Shown here in pieces: positions 51,149 through 61,153 of a stretch of DNA of 64,000 nt. The notes under the pieces are model-generated. The model saw nothing but the letters and a program-made list of their open reading frames with translations. It ran no database searches and was not told where the DNA came from. The position numbers and the translations under genes are program-made. Within the stretch, counting starts at the first letter, position 1; each line of letters begins with the position of its first letter. The DNA is from Parietichytrium sp. I65-24A (taxonomy: Eukaryota > Sar > Bigyra > Thraustochytrida > Thraustochytriidae): contig BLSF01000002.1 in assembly GCA_012862575.1 (NCBI GenBank), positions 806,001 through 870,000 of the forward strand, read 5' to 3'.

Positions 51149-51156
<8 letters not shown>

Positions 51157-51305
51157 TGGAATTTGCCCTTTGCTCACAAGCTGGAGTTCGCTGTACCGCA
51201 AGTACGTGTCGTCTTGGTCTTGTCTTGTCTTGTCTTGTCTGTGCTTTGCTTTGCTCGCTTGTGGGAATTCATTCACTTTACTTGTGGGGGGATGAGTACC
51301 ATATG

Positions 51306-51324
51306 AGTACTGACATGTGAGTAC
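51306..51324. repeat. Dispersed 19-base near-palindrome, copy 2
   Basis: Same 19 bases as 45304-45322; flanked by further GTAC words (GTACACGTAC). Confidence 0.9.
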
Positions 51325-52131
51325 ACGTACACGATTGATTATTACCCACCGTTCAGTGCTACAGGTAGCGAATGAATGAATGCTCTGACATCGCAGAGAC
51401 TTGAGTTGCCTTGAATAGTACTGAGCATCAAGGTTCATTTGAAGAACTTAAGTGAACAAAAGGTGTTCCTTTAAAATGACAGATCAGCACTCATCGAACG
51501 AAATAGTCCAGGGACTAGCGAGGTCTATCGTCTTAACGATTTCGGTAGAACATGAATAGCCGATTCTGACTGCTCTGAACTTTTGTGATTGTGCGCGTGG
51601 TCGACGTTGACTAGCCGACCCGAAAATGCTAGCGTCTCACTATGAGACTGGTTAGCGTTAAAACGGCGGTAATAGTTGCTCACGTTGATATTAATGAATA
51701 GACTAGGTGTATCTTTAGGCGTTTTTCCAGAACCCCTTAAAAAAAAACAGAAGCCAGCGCATACATTCCCCAGCTACTCCTCCCTCTAGCCAACTGCCCC
51801 CGGCTTCTGCAATAGTTGCACTCCGCTGAGGTGGCCGAATCCAATCCCACGCCCTCCTCCCTTCACCCTCCTCCTCCTCCGCTAACCCGGCTTACCTCCC
51901 ACGCGACCACGCGCACATTTTTTTTTCAACCCCGCTACCTCTATCCCTACTCCTCGTCACTACCGGGGGAGTGCTACCCTCAACTACTAAGCCCCTTATC
52001 CTACGTCAGCGAGGCTGTAGATATAACTAAAGCAAGGTTAGTACAAAGACGTCAGAACCATCAATCTCTTCCTCTTCGCCCACTCCCCGTACTCCACTAC
52101 AACGTAGCACACCAAGTTACTGATCAAGTAA

Positions 52132-52166
52132 ATGAGTAAATGAGTAAATGAGAAATGAGTAAATGA
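52132..52166 (+). promoter_or_regulatory. Array of minimal upstream ORFs (Met-Ser-Lys-stop)
   Basis: An 8-base AAATGAGT-type repeat creates four tiny upstream ORFs before the second bZIP gene: ATGAGTAAATGA at 52132, 52140 and 52155, and a four-codon one at 52148. The stop of one is close to or overlaps the ATG of the next. The fifth ATG (52163) opens the long bZIP frame. If the leader is transcribed from upstream, this would delay or control initiation on the bZIP, as uORFs do for yeast GCN4 and animal ATF4. The transcription start is not known. Confidence 0.5.
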
Positions 52167-52381
52167 AAAGTGCGTTTCATTCAGTCAGTCACCACAGTCA
52201 CCTAATCACGAACGAAGCCAATCCATCAACTTTGTGTCAGACAAAGTGTCCTCTCTCGCGCGCACGAGAGGCAACAGACGTAACAGACTTGACGGACGCA
52301 AGCAACAATAGCAACAGCAACAGTGGCCACAGGCGCCGCCTATCTATCCAGATCTGTGCTTCGGACTGCTGGACTGTGAGG

Positions 52382-53581
52382 ATGGCGATGCTGGTGAGCG
52401 GGGGCAAGAGGCCGGTGTCTGACGTGAGCTCCGACGAAGATTCGAGCTCGCTGGGGTCGGTGAGCCCGCCACATTCGCCGTGCGACTCGGAGGCGGATGT
52501 GTGCCGCAAGGCGAAGCGGTCGAAGAAGTGCCTGAGCGAGCAGGAGAAGATGGACAAGGTGATGAAGCGGAAGATGGCCAACAGGAGAGCCGCTGAGAGG
52601 AGCCGTCAGCGCAAGCTCGAGTACTTTAAGCAGCTCGAAGAAGAGAATGTGGTCATCAAGGAGAAGAATGTCAAACTAGGGGAGAAGGTCGCCGCCTTGG
52701 AAGGCCAGTTCAAGGCGCAAGCTGCTCAAATGGAAGAGCTCCGTGCGCAGCTTGCTGCTCTTCAGCAAGCCCAGAAGGCATCCGCCGATCTCACTGCGTC
52801 TCCTGTACCGCTCGAGAAAACGCCAATTGCACATACCCCCATCACACATATTCCCCGCCCCGAAGACGCATGCAATGATCTGGACTTTTTGACTGGCGTT
52901 GACATGGACTTCCTTTTTGAAGAGACCGAGCAAGAGGTCTCTGCCCCAGCGGCAAGCGTGGAGTGCTTTTCTCCAGAACACGATACGGTTTCTTTCACGG
53001 ACGAAGATTTGTCACAAGATATTACAGATGAGCTGATAGTTGATCTTGATCTCTCTGATTTGGACGGCCTTGTTTATCCAGCAGTGATTAAAAGTAGTTC
53101 CTCGATGAGTTTGCCGCAAATGGCTCTCACGTTGGAGCAACGATTATGTTCTCAGCAGAAGAATAAAACAGCCGCCCAATTCAAGACTGCGTCTGGATCG
53201 ACTAAACGCAACACTCTGTACACTATGATTATGTCTTTGCCCACCAACCCAATCGAGTATTTGTTTAAAAATTCCAACGATTTGCTGCACAATGAAACTG
53301 TTCCTTTTTTTACTGCTCGATTCCCCCTATGGGAAACGCTTGCGTTCTCTTTTATTCATATCAAAGACTCTTCTTTTACCACTCTGCTTGACTTGTTCAT
53401 AATTGAAGCGGACAATTATCGATTGACTGTGAACAGCACGCGGGTGGTGGGCTTTCCGCGATGCTCTTGCAACATAAAGGAAGGTGCAGGCAGACTTGAA
53501 ACCAAAGCGAAAGCACTGGACTTTGGTATTCGTTTATTCCTTTCTTTCCTTTTATTTTATTTTACTTTTTCCAAAATTTAA
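52382..53581 (+). CDS. bZIP transcription factor 2
   Basis: From the ATG at 52382 the protein has 399 residues; an in-frame ATG at 52163 would give 472. The bZIP domain is at about residues 58-115: basic region 'MANRRAAERSRQRKLEYF' (Asn 67), then a heptad zipper. Before it is a Ser/Asp-rich N-terminus ('SDVSSDEDSSSLGSVSPPHSPCDSE'). After it are acidic patches with Leu/Asp ('ITDELIVDLDLSDLDGL', about 215-235), like an activation domain and like the tail of bZIP1. The last 130 or so residues, after 'KRNTLYTMIM', are richer in Phe, Asn and Ile with AT-rich codons, unlike the rest; they may be real or the frame may be spliced earlier. I prefer 52382 because conserved content begins there. The frame overlaps the flippase end by 20 bases. 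Confidence 0.87.
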   Translation: MAMLVSGGKRPVSDVSSDEDSSSLGSVSPPHSPCDSEADVCRKAKRSKKCLSEQEKMDKVMKRKMANRRAAERSRQRKLEYFKQLEEENVVIKEKNVKLGEKVAALEGQFKAQAAQMEELRAQLAALQQAQKASADLTASPVPLEKTPIAHTPITHIPRPEDACNDLDFLTGVDMDFLFEETEQEVSAPAASVECFSPEHDTVSFTDEDLSQDITDELIVDLDLSDLDGLVYPAVIKSSSSMSLPQMALTLEQRLCSQQKNKTAAQFKTASGSTKRNTLYTMIMSLPTNPIEYLFKNSNDLLHNETVPFFTARFPLWETLAFSFIHIKDSSFTTLLDLFIIEADNYRLTVNSTRVVGFPRCSCNIKEGAGRLETKAKALDFGIRLFLSFLLFYFTFSKI

Positions 53582-56500
53582 GACTCAGCAAAACCTTTGT
53601 GCGCCATGAGTGGCTGCATGCCTGGAGTGTCCAGCGAAGTTTGGCGCACGAGTCGGCCAACAAGTCTCCTTGGCCCTTTCTTCTTTCCGAGTTTGACCTT
53701 CTCTTGAGCATCTTCACGGTCACGCTGGGACTTCTTGACGGACGGGGCCGCCCGATCCTTCTCTCGAACCAGACGGAGCTGACTTGGAATAAAATCCTCG
53801 GGATACCAAAGAGCACATAATCCACAACTACCATGGTCATGGCTACCAAGAACGCGCGAGACCATACGAGAGGAGCAGTTTCCGCGGAGAAGAGCAAAGG
53901 AACCCCAGCGCCACTGAGACCCGGGGCGACGTCACAGAGCCAGATGCCGAGCAGAAAAAGGGCGCCACACACAGTGAAGCACACGGTGACAAAAAGGTTG
54001 ACGTACATGGTCAAAAGCATTTGGCGCACATAAAGCAACAGGAAAATCGAGGTGAAGACCACCGTGCCGAAAGAATCTAGAGAAGTGGTATTCGGAAGCA
54101 TGTAAAAGCTGAACGCCACCACGATTGAGGCGTGGAGCATGCAGCGCACACACATCATCATAATAGACCTCCCGTCCATGTAGGCATTGTCTCGCCCAAC
54201 TGAATAAACGAATGGATGTCGGAAAACCATCTCGCGACCGATGTCTTTCTGGAACCAGGCGATAGCTGTGGCAACACTGTTGGTAACCCATGCGAACAGC
54301 GTGACGTAATAGGTGTTAACGTAGATTGACTGTCCGCTCACCATTGAGTAGAAAATGTAGACGAAAACCATGAAGATCAAAAGTAGCCACGAATATGCAA
54401 CGTATTTCACGAGCATCGAATTTCGCTGGTAGTTCCACCGGCCGTGCACCAAAAGGAGATCTCGCAGGAACCGAAATTTGGCGATGGAGAAATCACTACT
54501 ATTCGCAGCCTGGAGCCCCTCGTTGCCGCTTATTCCGACGCCCACTCGAGCTTCCTGGATCATTGCTACATCATTCGCACCGTCGCCGATGGCAAGGGTG
54601 ACTGGGCGCTTGTGTTCGCGAATACCTTCCTCCTTCTCGACCATGGACACCACGAGAGCTTTTTGCTGCGGACTGACGCGGCACCCAAGAACTACTGAGC
54701 AACGATTCGCAAGATCAAGCAATGCTTGTTGAGACTCTGCGGTTCCGTTTTCCTTTTCGAGCAGCTCCAAAAGAGCGGCGCCAGAGACCACAAGTGCCAG
54801 ACGTTCTGCAACCATCTCATTAAGCTGGTCCTCGTTCATTCCGGAAACGGTTTCCCTGTCGGAATCCTGCGCAAAGCTCTGTCCAGCCTCCAAACTTCTG
54901 ACAAGCAAATTAGTCTTTTCGTCACCCTCTTCGTCTTCGTTTTGACGTCTGGGGCTCGGCTGAGCTTGAGCACCTGAGCCTGAATGCCCGCCTCTCAGCT
55001 GGGAGCCCATATCATTAATGGCATCAAGGACGCTTTTGATCTCCTCTACCAACTCCTCGTGAGAGCCCTCCTCCAGCAGAATGCGGTTCATGTTGGCATC
55101 GATAATCTGCGCCGAAAGAGCTATGTTGATCGCAGTTTGAACCTTGTCGCCCGTGAGGACCCACAACTTGATTCCCGCGTCGCGAATCATCTTCACCGTG
55201 TCAGGGACTCCTTCTTGCAGCGCGTCTTCGATCCCAGTCGCACCAAACACCTCAAAGCCCTTCTCCACAACGTCTGCGGCGCGACCCTCAGCTTTGGCCC
55301 TCTCGGACCCAATCTTGCTTTTGCTTGCGTCCTTTTCTTTCTTCCACTCCTTCAATTCGCTCTCCTCGAGCTTGCGCCCCCCAACCACGAGCGTTCGCAG
55401 ACCACAGAGGGAGAATCGCGTCAGGTCTTGATCAAGCTGTTCACGAACCTTGCCGGAAAATTGCGATTCCGAGGCTAGGTCATACATTACGCTATCCGCA
55501 CCTTTTACATATACCCACTTTTCGCCACTTTCGCCGTCTTCCACAAGCACAGACATGCGCTTGCGATCACTGTTAAACTTATTCACGCCAAGGACGCGGT
55601 ATTTTTGCGTACCCTTAGAAGTCTCAATCGAGTAGGTCTCGTCATCGGTGTTGACAAGCTGCATTCCAATTTCTGCAGCGGCAGTCACGAGAGCCTCCTC
55701 GTCCGGGCCTTCTGCGTTGTATTGAGGCGACCCATTCTCATCCTTATCGATCAAGACGGTGTGGCATAGCGACAAGGCGGTCACAAATCGAACGGCGTCC
55801 TCGTCACCTTCTTCGCACGCCGAAATCAGGTCCTTGAAGATGTCCTTGGCTTCCTCTTGTGGAGCCGAAATCGACCCTATCGGACCCTCCCCGTCTCCTT
55901 CCTGCTGCGTCGGCACGCTCGAGGATGTGCTTTCGCGGTCGGTAGAGTCCAGCGATCCGTAGACCGAGTTCGAAGTCGCTGCGGTGGATTTTGAAGGTTG
56001 GGGCTTCGATTCCTGAGCGCCGCTCTGACCTTTTGTGGATCCGTTATCCGACTCCTGAACGGGAGGTTTCCATCCGTACAGCTGACCCCCAATCGAGCAG
56101 CTCACGAGCCGCATTACATTGTTCGTGAGCGTGCCAGTTTTGTCCGAGAAGACGTGGGTCACTTGGCCGATCTCGGCCACGAGTGAGCCTGTGCGGCAAT
56201 TTGCCGGAGTGTCAGTCTCCTCGTCATACATGTTGATGTCCCAATTGATGAACTGGCCCTGCATGTAGTTGACAATTTCTAGGCACACATACATGTTGAT
56301 GGGAATCATGCTCGCAAAAATGCCCACAAAAGTCAAAAAATAGGCGAACCAGCCTGGAAGCTTGAACGAATTGAGTGTGTCAAGACCACGAAAGTACCAC
56401 AGCTCTGCGGTATTTGGGACCCACATCAGCAAAAGACAGTCCGCAAGAACGACAATAAAGAAAAACACAATGAGCAAATACCCCATCATGCGATTCACGG

Positions 56501-57470
56501 TGGTGTCAAGTCTGGAAAATTTGGAGGGCGTTTCGTTGTTCGACATGATAAGCTTGGTCTCGTTGCCAGCGTACACCACTACTCCGTGAACCCAGTTGGT
56601 GTTGCGAAGCTGCGAGCCGCGCAAGACCACACTGTCGAAATCAACGCCAATGGACCGATTCTTGTGATCCCCTTCTAAGGAAAGAGAGCCGCTGAACTGC
56701 AGGTAAGCATTCGCCTCCTCACAACGGATAGTCCCACCAATTTCTTTGGCCGATATTTCCATCTTTAAGAGGTCACGAGGTACATTTCGCACCTTTAGGT
56801 TGGTTTCCCCGTCAATCCCACTCGTCTCAATGTAGCAGTTGCCTTGTTTAAGAGAGGACTCGATTAAAACGAGATCTGCAGGAATGTATTCGTTCTTCTT
56901 GACCCGAACGACATCCCCCGGGCGAAGGTCCCCCCAGCTCACTTCTTCAAAGTCTTCCGAGTCGGGAGTGATCAACCTTGTTTTCTGATTGTTCGTCTTC
57001 CAGTCGGCACGATGTCTGGCAATGTCGTCCGATCCTTCAAAGATGAGCGTCACAGCAATGACAAAGAGCAGAATGAGCAGAGTGCCCCACGGCACGTAGC
57101 TCACCGTGTAAAGATCAGGATAGAAATAACCGATGGAATTGACGATGACGATGATCAGGTAGAACGCATTGGAAAACCTCCGGAACTGCAACAAGGTCGC
57201 CATCGGGAAAAAGTCATACCAGCTGTACTTTGACGTGGAGACGCTGTTGTTCTGCTTGCCATTCTCCTCTTCCCCGCCGCGGATCTTGATATCCACGTGC
57301 TCAAGATCATCCGCCTCCTTGCGAAGCTTCTTCCCGTTCCACCACTTGCGCAGCTTGTCCACCTGCACTCCGAACCAGGAGTCGTCTTCGTGCCCTTCGA
57401 GCACGTCATCCATACGGCTCGTGGACCGCCGCTGCAGCAGAGGCTGCCGGCTGGACGAAGTCTGCGACAT
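53562..57470 (-). CDS. P4-type ATPase, phospholipid flippase
   Basis: A 1302-residue intronless P4-ATPase. It starts with a polar, basic N-terminus, then TM1-2. The actuator motif is 'SGIDGETNLK' (P4 DGET). The phosphorylation site is D443 in DKTGTLT, followed by 'LTGDKVQTAINIA' and the hinge 'GDGANDVAMIQEARVGVGISGNEG'. Six C-terminal membrane segments and a basic tail follow. Typical P4 features are 'FFPMATLLQFRRFSNAFYL' and 'KYVAYSWLLLIFMVF'. A long Ser/Thr/Gln-rich insertion after the catalytic Asp (about 475-545) and a second insertion near 860-910 are unusually polar. Such pumps move aminophospholipids to the cytosolic leaflet in Golgi, endosome or plasma membrane, usually with a CDC50 partner (none here). 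The stop overlaps the convergent second bZIP frame. Confidence 0.96.
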   Translation of the reverse strand: MSQTSSSRQPLLQRRSTSRMDDVLEGHEDDSWFGVQVDKLRKWWNGKKLRKEADDLEHVDIKIRGGEEENGKQNNSVSTSKYSWYDFFPMATLLQFRRFSNAFYLIIVIVNSIGYFYPDLYTVSYVPWGTLLILLFVIAVTLIFEGSDDIARHRADWKTNNQKTRLITPDSEDFEEVSWGDLRPGDVVRVKKNEYIPADLVLIESSLKQGNCYIETSGIDGETNLKVRNVPRDLLKMEISAKEIGGTIRCEEANAYLQFSGSLSLEGDHKNRSIGVDFDSVVLRGSQLRNTNWVHGVVVYAGNETKLIMSNNETPSKFSRLDTTVNRMMGYLLIVFFFIVVLADCLLLMWVPNTAELWYFRGLDTLNSFKLPGWFAYFLTFVGIFASMIPINMYVCLEIVNYMQGQFINWDINMYDEETDTPANCRTGSLVAEIGQVTHVFSDKTGTLTNNVMRLVSCSIGGQLYGWKPPVQESDNGSTKGQSGAQESKPQPSKSTAATSNSVYGSLDSTDRESTSSSVPTQQEGDGEGPIGSISAPQEEAKDIFKDLISACEEGDEDAVRFVTALSLCHTVLIDKDENGSPQYNAEGPDEEALVTAAAEIGMQLVNTDDETYSIETSKGTQKYRVLGVNKFNSDRKRMSVLVEDGESGEKWVYVKGADSVMYDLASESQFSGKVREQLDQDLTRFSLCGLRTLVVGGRKLEESELKEWKKEKDASKSKIGSERAKAEGRAADVVEKGFEVFGATGIEDALQEGVPDTVKMIRDAGIKLWVLTGDKVQTAINIALSAQIIDANMNRILLEEGSHEELVEEIKSVLDAINDMGSQLRGGHSGSGAQAQPSPRRQNEDEEGDEKTNLLVRSLEAGQSFAQDSDRETVSGMNEDQLNEMVAERLALVVSGAALLELLEKENGTAESQQALLDLANRCSVVLGCRVSPQQKALVVSMVEKEEGIREHKRPVTLAIGDGANDVAMIQEARVGVGISGNEGLQAANSSDFSIAKFRFLRDLLLVHGRWNYQRNSMLVKYVAYSWLLLIFMVFVYIFYSMVSGQSIYVNTYYVTLFAWVTNSVATAIAWFQKDIGREMVFRHPFVYSVGRDNAYMDGRSIMMMCVRCMLHASIVVAFSFYMLPNTTSLDSFGTVVFTSIFLLLYVRQMLLTMYVNLFVTVCFTVCGALFLLGIWLCDVAPGLSGAGVPLLFSAETAPLVWSRAFLVAMTMVVVDYVLFGIPRILFQVSSVWFERRIGRPRPSRSPSVTVKMLKRRSNSERRKGQGDLLADSCAKLRWTLQACSHSWRTKVLLSLKFWKK

Positions 57471-58410
57471 TGGACCTCTTTCGCGGAAACGTCACAGATC
57501 CAAACCGCGCCTCCGCTACCCTCCACCTCCACCTCCGCTCTGCCCTCTCTGCTCTCTGCTCTCTGCTCTACGATACCAGGTACCAGGTATTACCAGGTAC
57601 TCACTTTCAGAGTAGCAACGAAAGTCGCGAGCTGACGTCAACCGTAGTCTCACATAAGAGAAGAGAAGAGAGACGAGAAGAGGAAAAGAAACGAAAACGC
57701 AAAATTGAACAGAAAGGAGAAGCGCTGAGAGGAAGAGAGGGATGCAAATGGCAAATATTGGCAAATGCACTATCTATGCACTGAAATGCACTGGGTCTGT
57801 GCCTGTGATCTTGACAATCTTGATCATGATGAGTTGAATGTGAACAGACTGCTGACTGTGCTCGTCCGTGATCGTCCGTGATCGTCCGTGCTCACAGAAC
57901 ACAGAACGGGGGAAGGAGAGATAAGGAGTGTCCGAGTGGTCCGACATTGTCAGACGCCGTTTGAGCTTCGTGTTCCCCATCCAATTTAAACGCACAAACA
58001 AAAAACACTTGCTCACTGTCAATTCTGTCAATCAAAGGAATCAAAGGATCGCTTTCCATCCTTCATTTTGTATCCGACTAGATGCGCTTCAGTCTAAGCC
58101 TCAGACTTTTCCACATCACGAGATACCCCTTCGTGACGGGATACTACCTTACCATGACTCTTGAGACTCTTGAGACTCTTGGAACCCAAGGGAGATATTT
58201 CCCGAAGTGCTACGGTGTGGTAGATAAGTGCTATCGGGTGAAGTGGTAAGGGGAAGCGTGAATGAGTGGTGGCTTCTGCAAGTGGCAACAGAGTGCATTG
58301 ACTGCGAATGTGAAGTGTGAAGGAGTTGGCGGGGCTTGCAGGAGTCTGCGAAAGAAATAGAAACAGAAAGAAGAAACAGAAAGAAGATACGTGTTTAGTT
58401 GGGCGGGCAA
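57471..58410. other. Divergent gap between flippase and DPH1
   Basis: 940 bases with both promoters. The part near the flippase has a CTCTGCTCTCTG run and ACCAGGTA direct repeats (57575-57600). No gene is seen. Confidence 0.4.
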
Positions 58411-59697
58411 ATGGCGGAGGCACCGAAAGGACCGCGAAGGTTCGTGGGCAGAAGGAGAGTGGAGAAAGGTGACGGCACACAATCGTCGCCGGGGGCCGAC
58501 TCGGGAGAGTTGGTGCGTCGGCCGCGGGCGCGGGGAGCCGTCGCGAGCAGCCAAGTGCCAGCAGAGATCTTGGAGGACCCGGACCTCAAGTTTGCCATGT
58601 CGCAGCTGCCTTCCAACTATGACTTTCAGGTTGCCAAGACTGTGTGGAGGCTGAAAAAGTCAGGAGCGAAGCGCGTTGCGCTGCAGCTACCGGAAGGGCT
58701 CTTGCTATTTGCATGCATTCTAGCGGATATATTTGAGCAGATTGCAGGGGTTGAGCAGGTATTTGTGATGGCAGATGTGACGTATGGGGCTTGCTGCATC
58801 GACGACTACTCGGCCAGAGCACTTGGGTGCGATTTTATGATACACTATGGGCACTCTTGTTTGGTGCCCATTGACGTGACCAACAAAGAGGACGACAGGT
58901 CGCAGAAGCTGCAGGTCATGTACGTCTTTGTTGACATCGATATCGATGTGGAGCATATGGTGGAGTGCGTAAAGTTGACCTTTCCGGATCCGAGCGCTAC
59001 AAAGCTCGCTGTTATGGGCACGATTCAATTCTCGAACAGCATGCATCGAGCGAAAGCGCTCTTGGACCAGTTTTACAGCCAGCCATGTGTCGTGCCGCAA
59101 GCAAAGCCTCTCTCCAAGGGAGAAGTCCTTGGCTGCACGTCGCCTAGTTTTCAAGAAGAGGGGCTGACAGGCCTAGTTTTCATCGCGGATGGCCGCTTTC
59201 ATCTTGAGTCTGCTATGATTGCGAACCCGGAACTCCCAGCATACAGATACAACCCATACGACAGAGTCTTGTCGCACGAATCTTACGATACTCCACTGAT
59301 GCAGGAGAACCGCCTCGGGGAAATCACGCGCGCGCGGGGGTCGAAGAGGTGGGGCGTTGTCCTGGGAACGCTAGGCAGACAAGGAAATCCTCTGATTCTC
59401 CGTCGGATTGAGAAAGTTCTCCAGGACCATCACTGTGAATACTTTGTGTTGTTGCTTTCGGAAATGTTCCCTGCCAAGCTTGCTCTCCTGGATCAGTCTG
59501 TCGATGCTTGGATTCAAATAGCATGCCCCAGGTTGAGCATCGACTGGGGAAAAGCCTTCACCAAACCTCTGCTCACTCCTTATGAGTCGTTTGTGTGCTT
59601 TGGCGAAGCGGAGTGGCGCAGTATTTACCCTCAGGACTTCTACACGCGAGATAGCGGGCCATGGACCAACTATTACTCAGAAAAGTCTGCCAAGTGA
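58411..59697 (+). CDS. DPH1: Diphthamide biosynthesis protein 1
   Basis: A 428-residue intronless protein matching DPH1. Conserved blocks: 'NYDFQVAKTVWRLKKSGAKRVALQLPEGLL', 'ADVTYGACCIDDYSARALGCDFMIHYGHSCLVPID', 'EVLGCTSPSF', 'FIADGRFHLESAMIANP' and 'VDAWIQIACPRLSIDWG'. The iron-sulfur ligands, by comparison with the family, are C128 (or C129), C242 and C372. DPH1 with DPH2 forms the radical enzyme that starts diphthamide synthesis on a His of elongation factor 2, in the cytosol. Its partner DPH2 is not in this window. The start is the first ATG in frame (58411); the frame is open four codons further up but without an ATG. The first 55 residues are basic and not conserved. Confidence 0.97.
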   Translation: MAEAPKGPRRFVGRRRVEKGDGTQSSPGADSGELVRRPRARGAVASSQVPAEILEDPDLKFAMSQLPSNYDFQVAKTVWRLKKSGAKRVALQLPEGLLLFACILADIFEQIAGVEQVFVMADVTYGACCIDDYSARALGCDFMIHYGHSCLVPIDVTNKEDDRSQKLQVMYVFVDIDIDVEHMVECVKLTFPDPSATKLAVMGTIQFSNSMHRAKALLDQFYSQPCVVPQAKPLSKGEVLGCTSPSFQEEGLTGLVFIADGRFHLESAMIANPELPAYRYNPYDRVLSHESYDTPLMQENRLGEITRARGSKRWGVVLGTLGRQGNPLILRRIEKVLQDHHCEYFVLLLSEMFPAKLALLDQSVDAWIQIACPRLSIDWGKAFTKPLLTPYESFVCFGEAEWRSIYPQDFYTRDSGPWTNYYSEKSAK

Positions 59698-60527
59698 CCG
59701 AATTGGCCTACTGTCTCTCTACGCGAATGCTTAAGTCCAGTCTTGCAAATGCTAGCTCTGCCACCTGCGATCGTGGATTTTCACAAATTTCTGAGAATTC
59801 TGAACTGACTGCGAATTCTGACTGCCGCTTTGCTAGTGCCGACATGTTGTTTGCTATTGAAGTACGTGCACTCCCGCCATGGCCCTGGCTGTCTGAGCAA
59901 CTGCTGCAGTGCTCGCAGTGCGCGCAGTTGGGGACGAGCCACCTGCTGTGGCTCCTGGACCGTCATCGGCTGTTCTCCTTTTCCAGACACGCACACACAT
60001 ACACGCACGCACTCTCTCTCTCCACCTATCTCACGCCCAAGTCTCAGACTTTATGGTCCCATAAATTGGTTGCAATTCTTTTCGCATGCCAATGTCCCGA
60101 ATACCCAGCAGCTGTACCAACGGTCATCGGCCAGCGGTAGCGTTTTTAGGAGAAAGCGAGGACAGCTCCATCCCCTCCTTTTGGAGAAGTGCCTTTGGCT
60201 CGAAATGATCGCACAAGTCATGAGTGTCAGTTTCAAGAGAGAACGAATCGCGGCCCCCTGAGCGCCGAGGAGTGGGCTCGAGTGGGGAGTGTCGGCCTTG
60301 TTGGACTCTTGTTGGCCTTGTTGTAGTTGTAGGATAAACAAAGTCAAGAAGTCGTCCCGTCCCAAGTCGTCTTTGTTTATCAATCAATCAATCAATTGAA
60401 ACTTGAAATGAATTTGATTCGCAGTCAAGAACTCATGCGAGGAATGAACGGCAGTAACGGCAGGCCAGTTTCGCCTTACGTGCGTAGCAATCTATCAATC
60501 TACCTATCTATCAAAACGTAAACGTGG
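59698..60527. other. Region after DPH1
   Basis: No gene is seen. It ends with short tandem patches such as ATCAATCAATCAATC at 60380-60395. Confidence 0.35.
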
Positions 60528-61153
60528 GTGCCAATCGCACCTCGAGGAGGAAGGTTATGGGCGTTGTTTGGCGGCACTTCAAGTAGGTCTTTTGCGCAGA
60601 GCTTCGAAATTGCAGCGACGCTGTCCGTTTCGGCGGTTCAACTTCGTCGCGTTCCGCAGATTCGTACTCGCAGTTCCCAACTACAGTGCCCAGTGAAATT
60701 TGTAAGGAAATTGTGGGACACCCAGCTCGAGAGCACTCACTCACTGCCAGTACGAGAGTCGTTCTCCTTCACTCGAGATATCGAGAAAATTAGGACCACT
60801 TTTGGTCACTTGAAAGATAACAACGTTTTTTGCGCAACCGAGGAATTGAAACGCAGCCAATCGTTGTGGCGAAGAGGAACGCGAAGACCAACGAAGTCCA
60901 TCCTTTCTACATTCGCACGGCTATTTTGAGGAAGAGTGTGCCAAATATTTCCAAAACCCCCATAGCTTTTAGGAAATTCTCTCTGAGATTCAAGACTTTC
61001 GGCGTCGTGACAGCTTTTGATGGTCCGAAGAGTGTCCGAAGGTGTCTTCGTTCCGACTTAGAGAGGCGCGACCCGTCCATCCTCGAGACGGCTTTCTATT
61101 TTCCCATGGACTGGCCCACCAAAATCTCGCGGGAGAGCAGGGCATTCGAGTAG
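60528..61153 (+). pseudogene. Possible broken gene of unknown family
   Basis: Two plus-strand frames with protein-like composition abut and overlap. The first runs to 60929, with 'EKIRTTFGHLKDNN'. The second, 60830-61153, has 'KRNAKTNEVHPFYIRTAI' and ends 'ETAFYFPMDWPTKISRESRAFE'. They meet near a run of six T at about 60825-60830, where a one-base change would alter frame. No clear start codon is seen in the first frame and I recognise no domain. It could be a decayed gene, a sequencing error in a real gene, or chance; I cannot choose. Confidence 0.35.

Larger units (their letters stand above)
51020..52131. other. Divergent gap with repeats before the second bZIP gene
   Basis: It holds the upstream region of the small basic gene (minus) and of the second bZIP gene (plus). 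Features: a 30-bp tandem repeat (51041-51100), a CT tract (51116-51148), the 19-base near-palindrome (51306-51324), and a CCTCCTCC-rich stretch near 51855-51880. No gene is seen. Confidence 0.45.
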
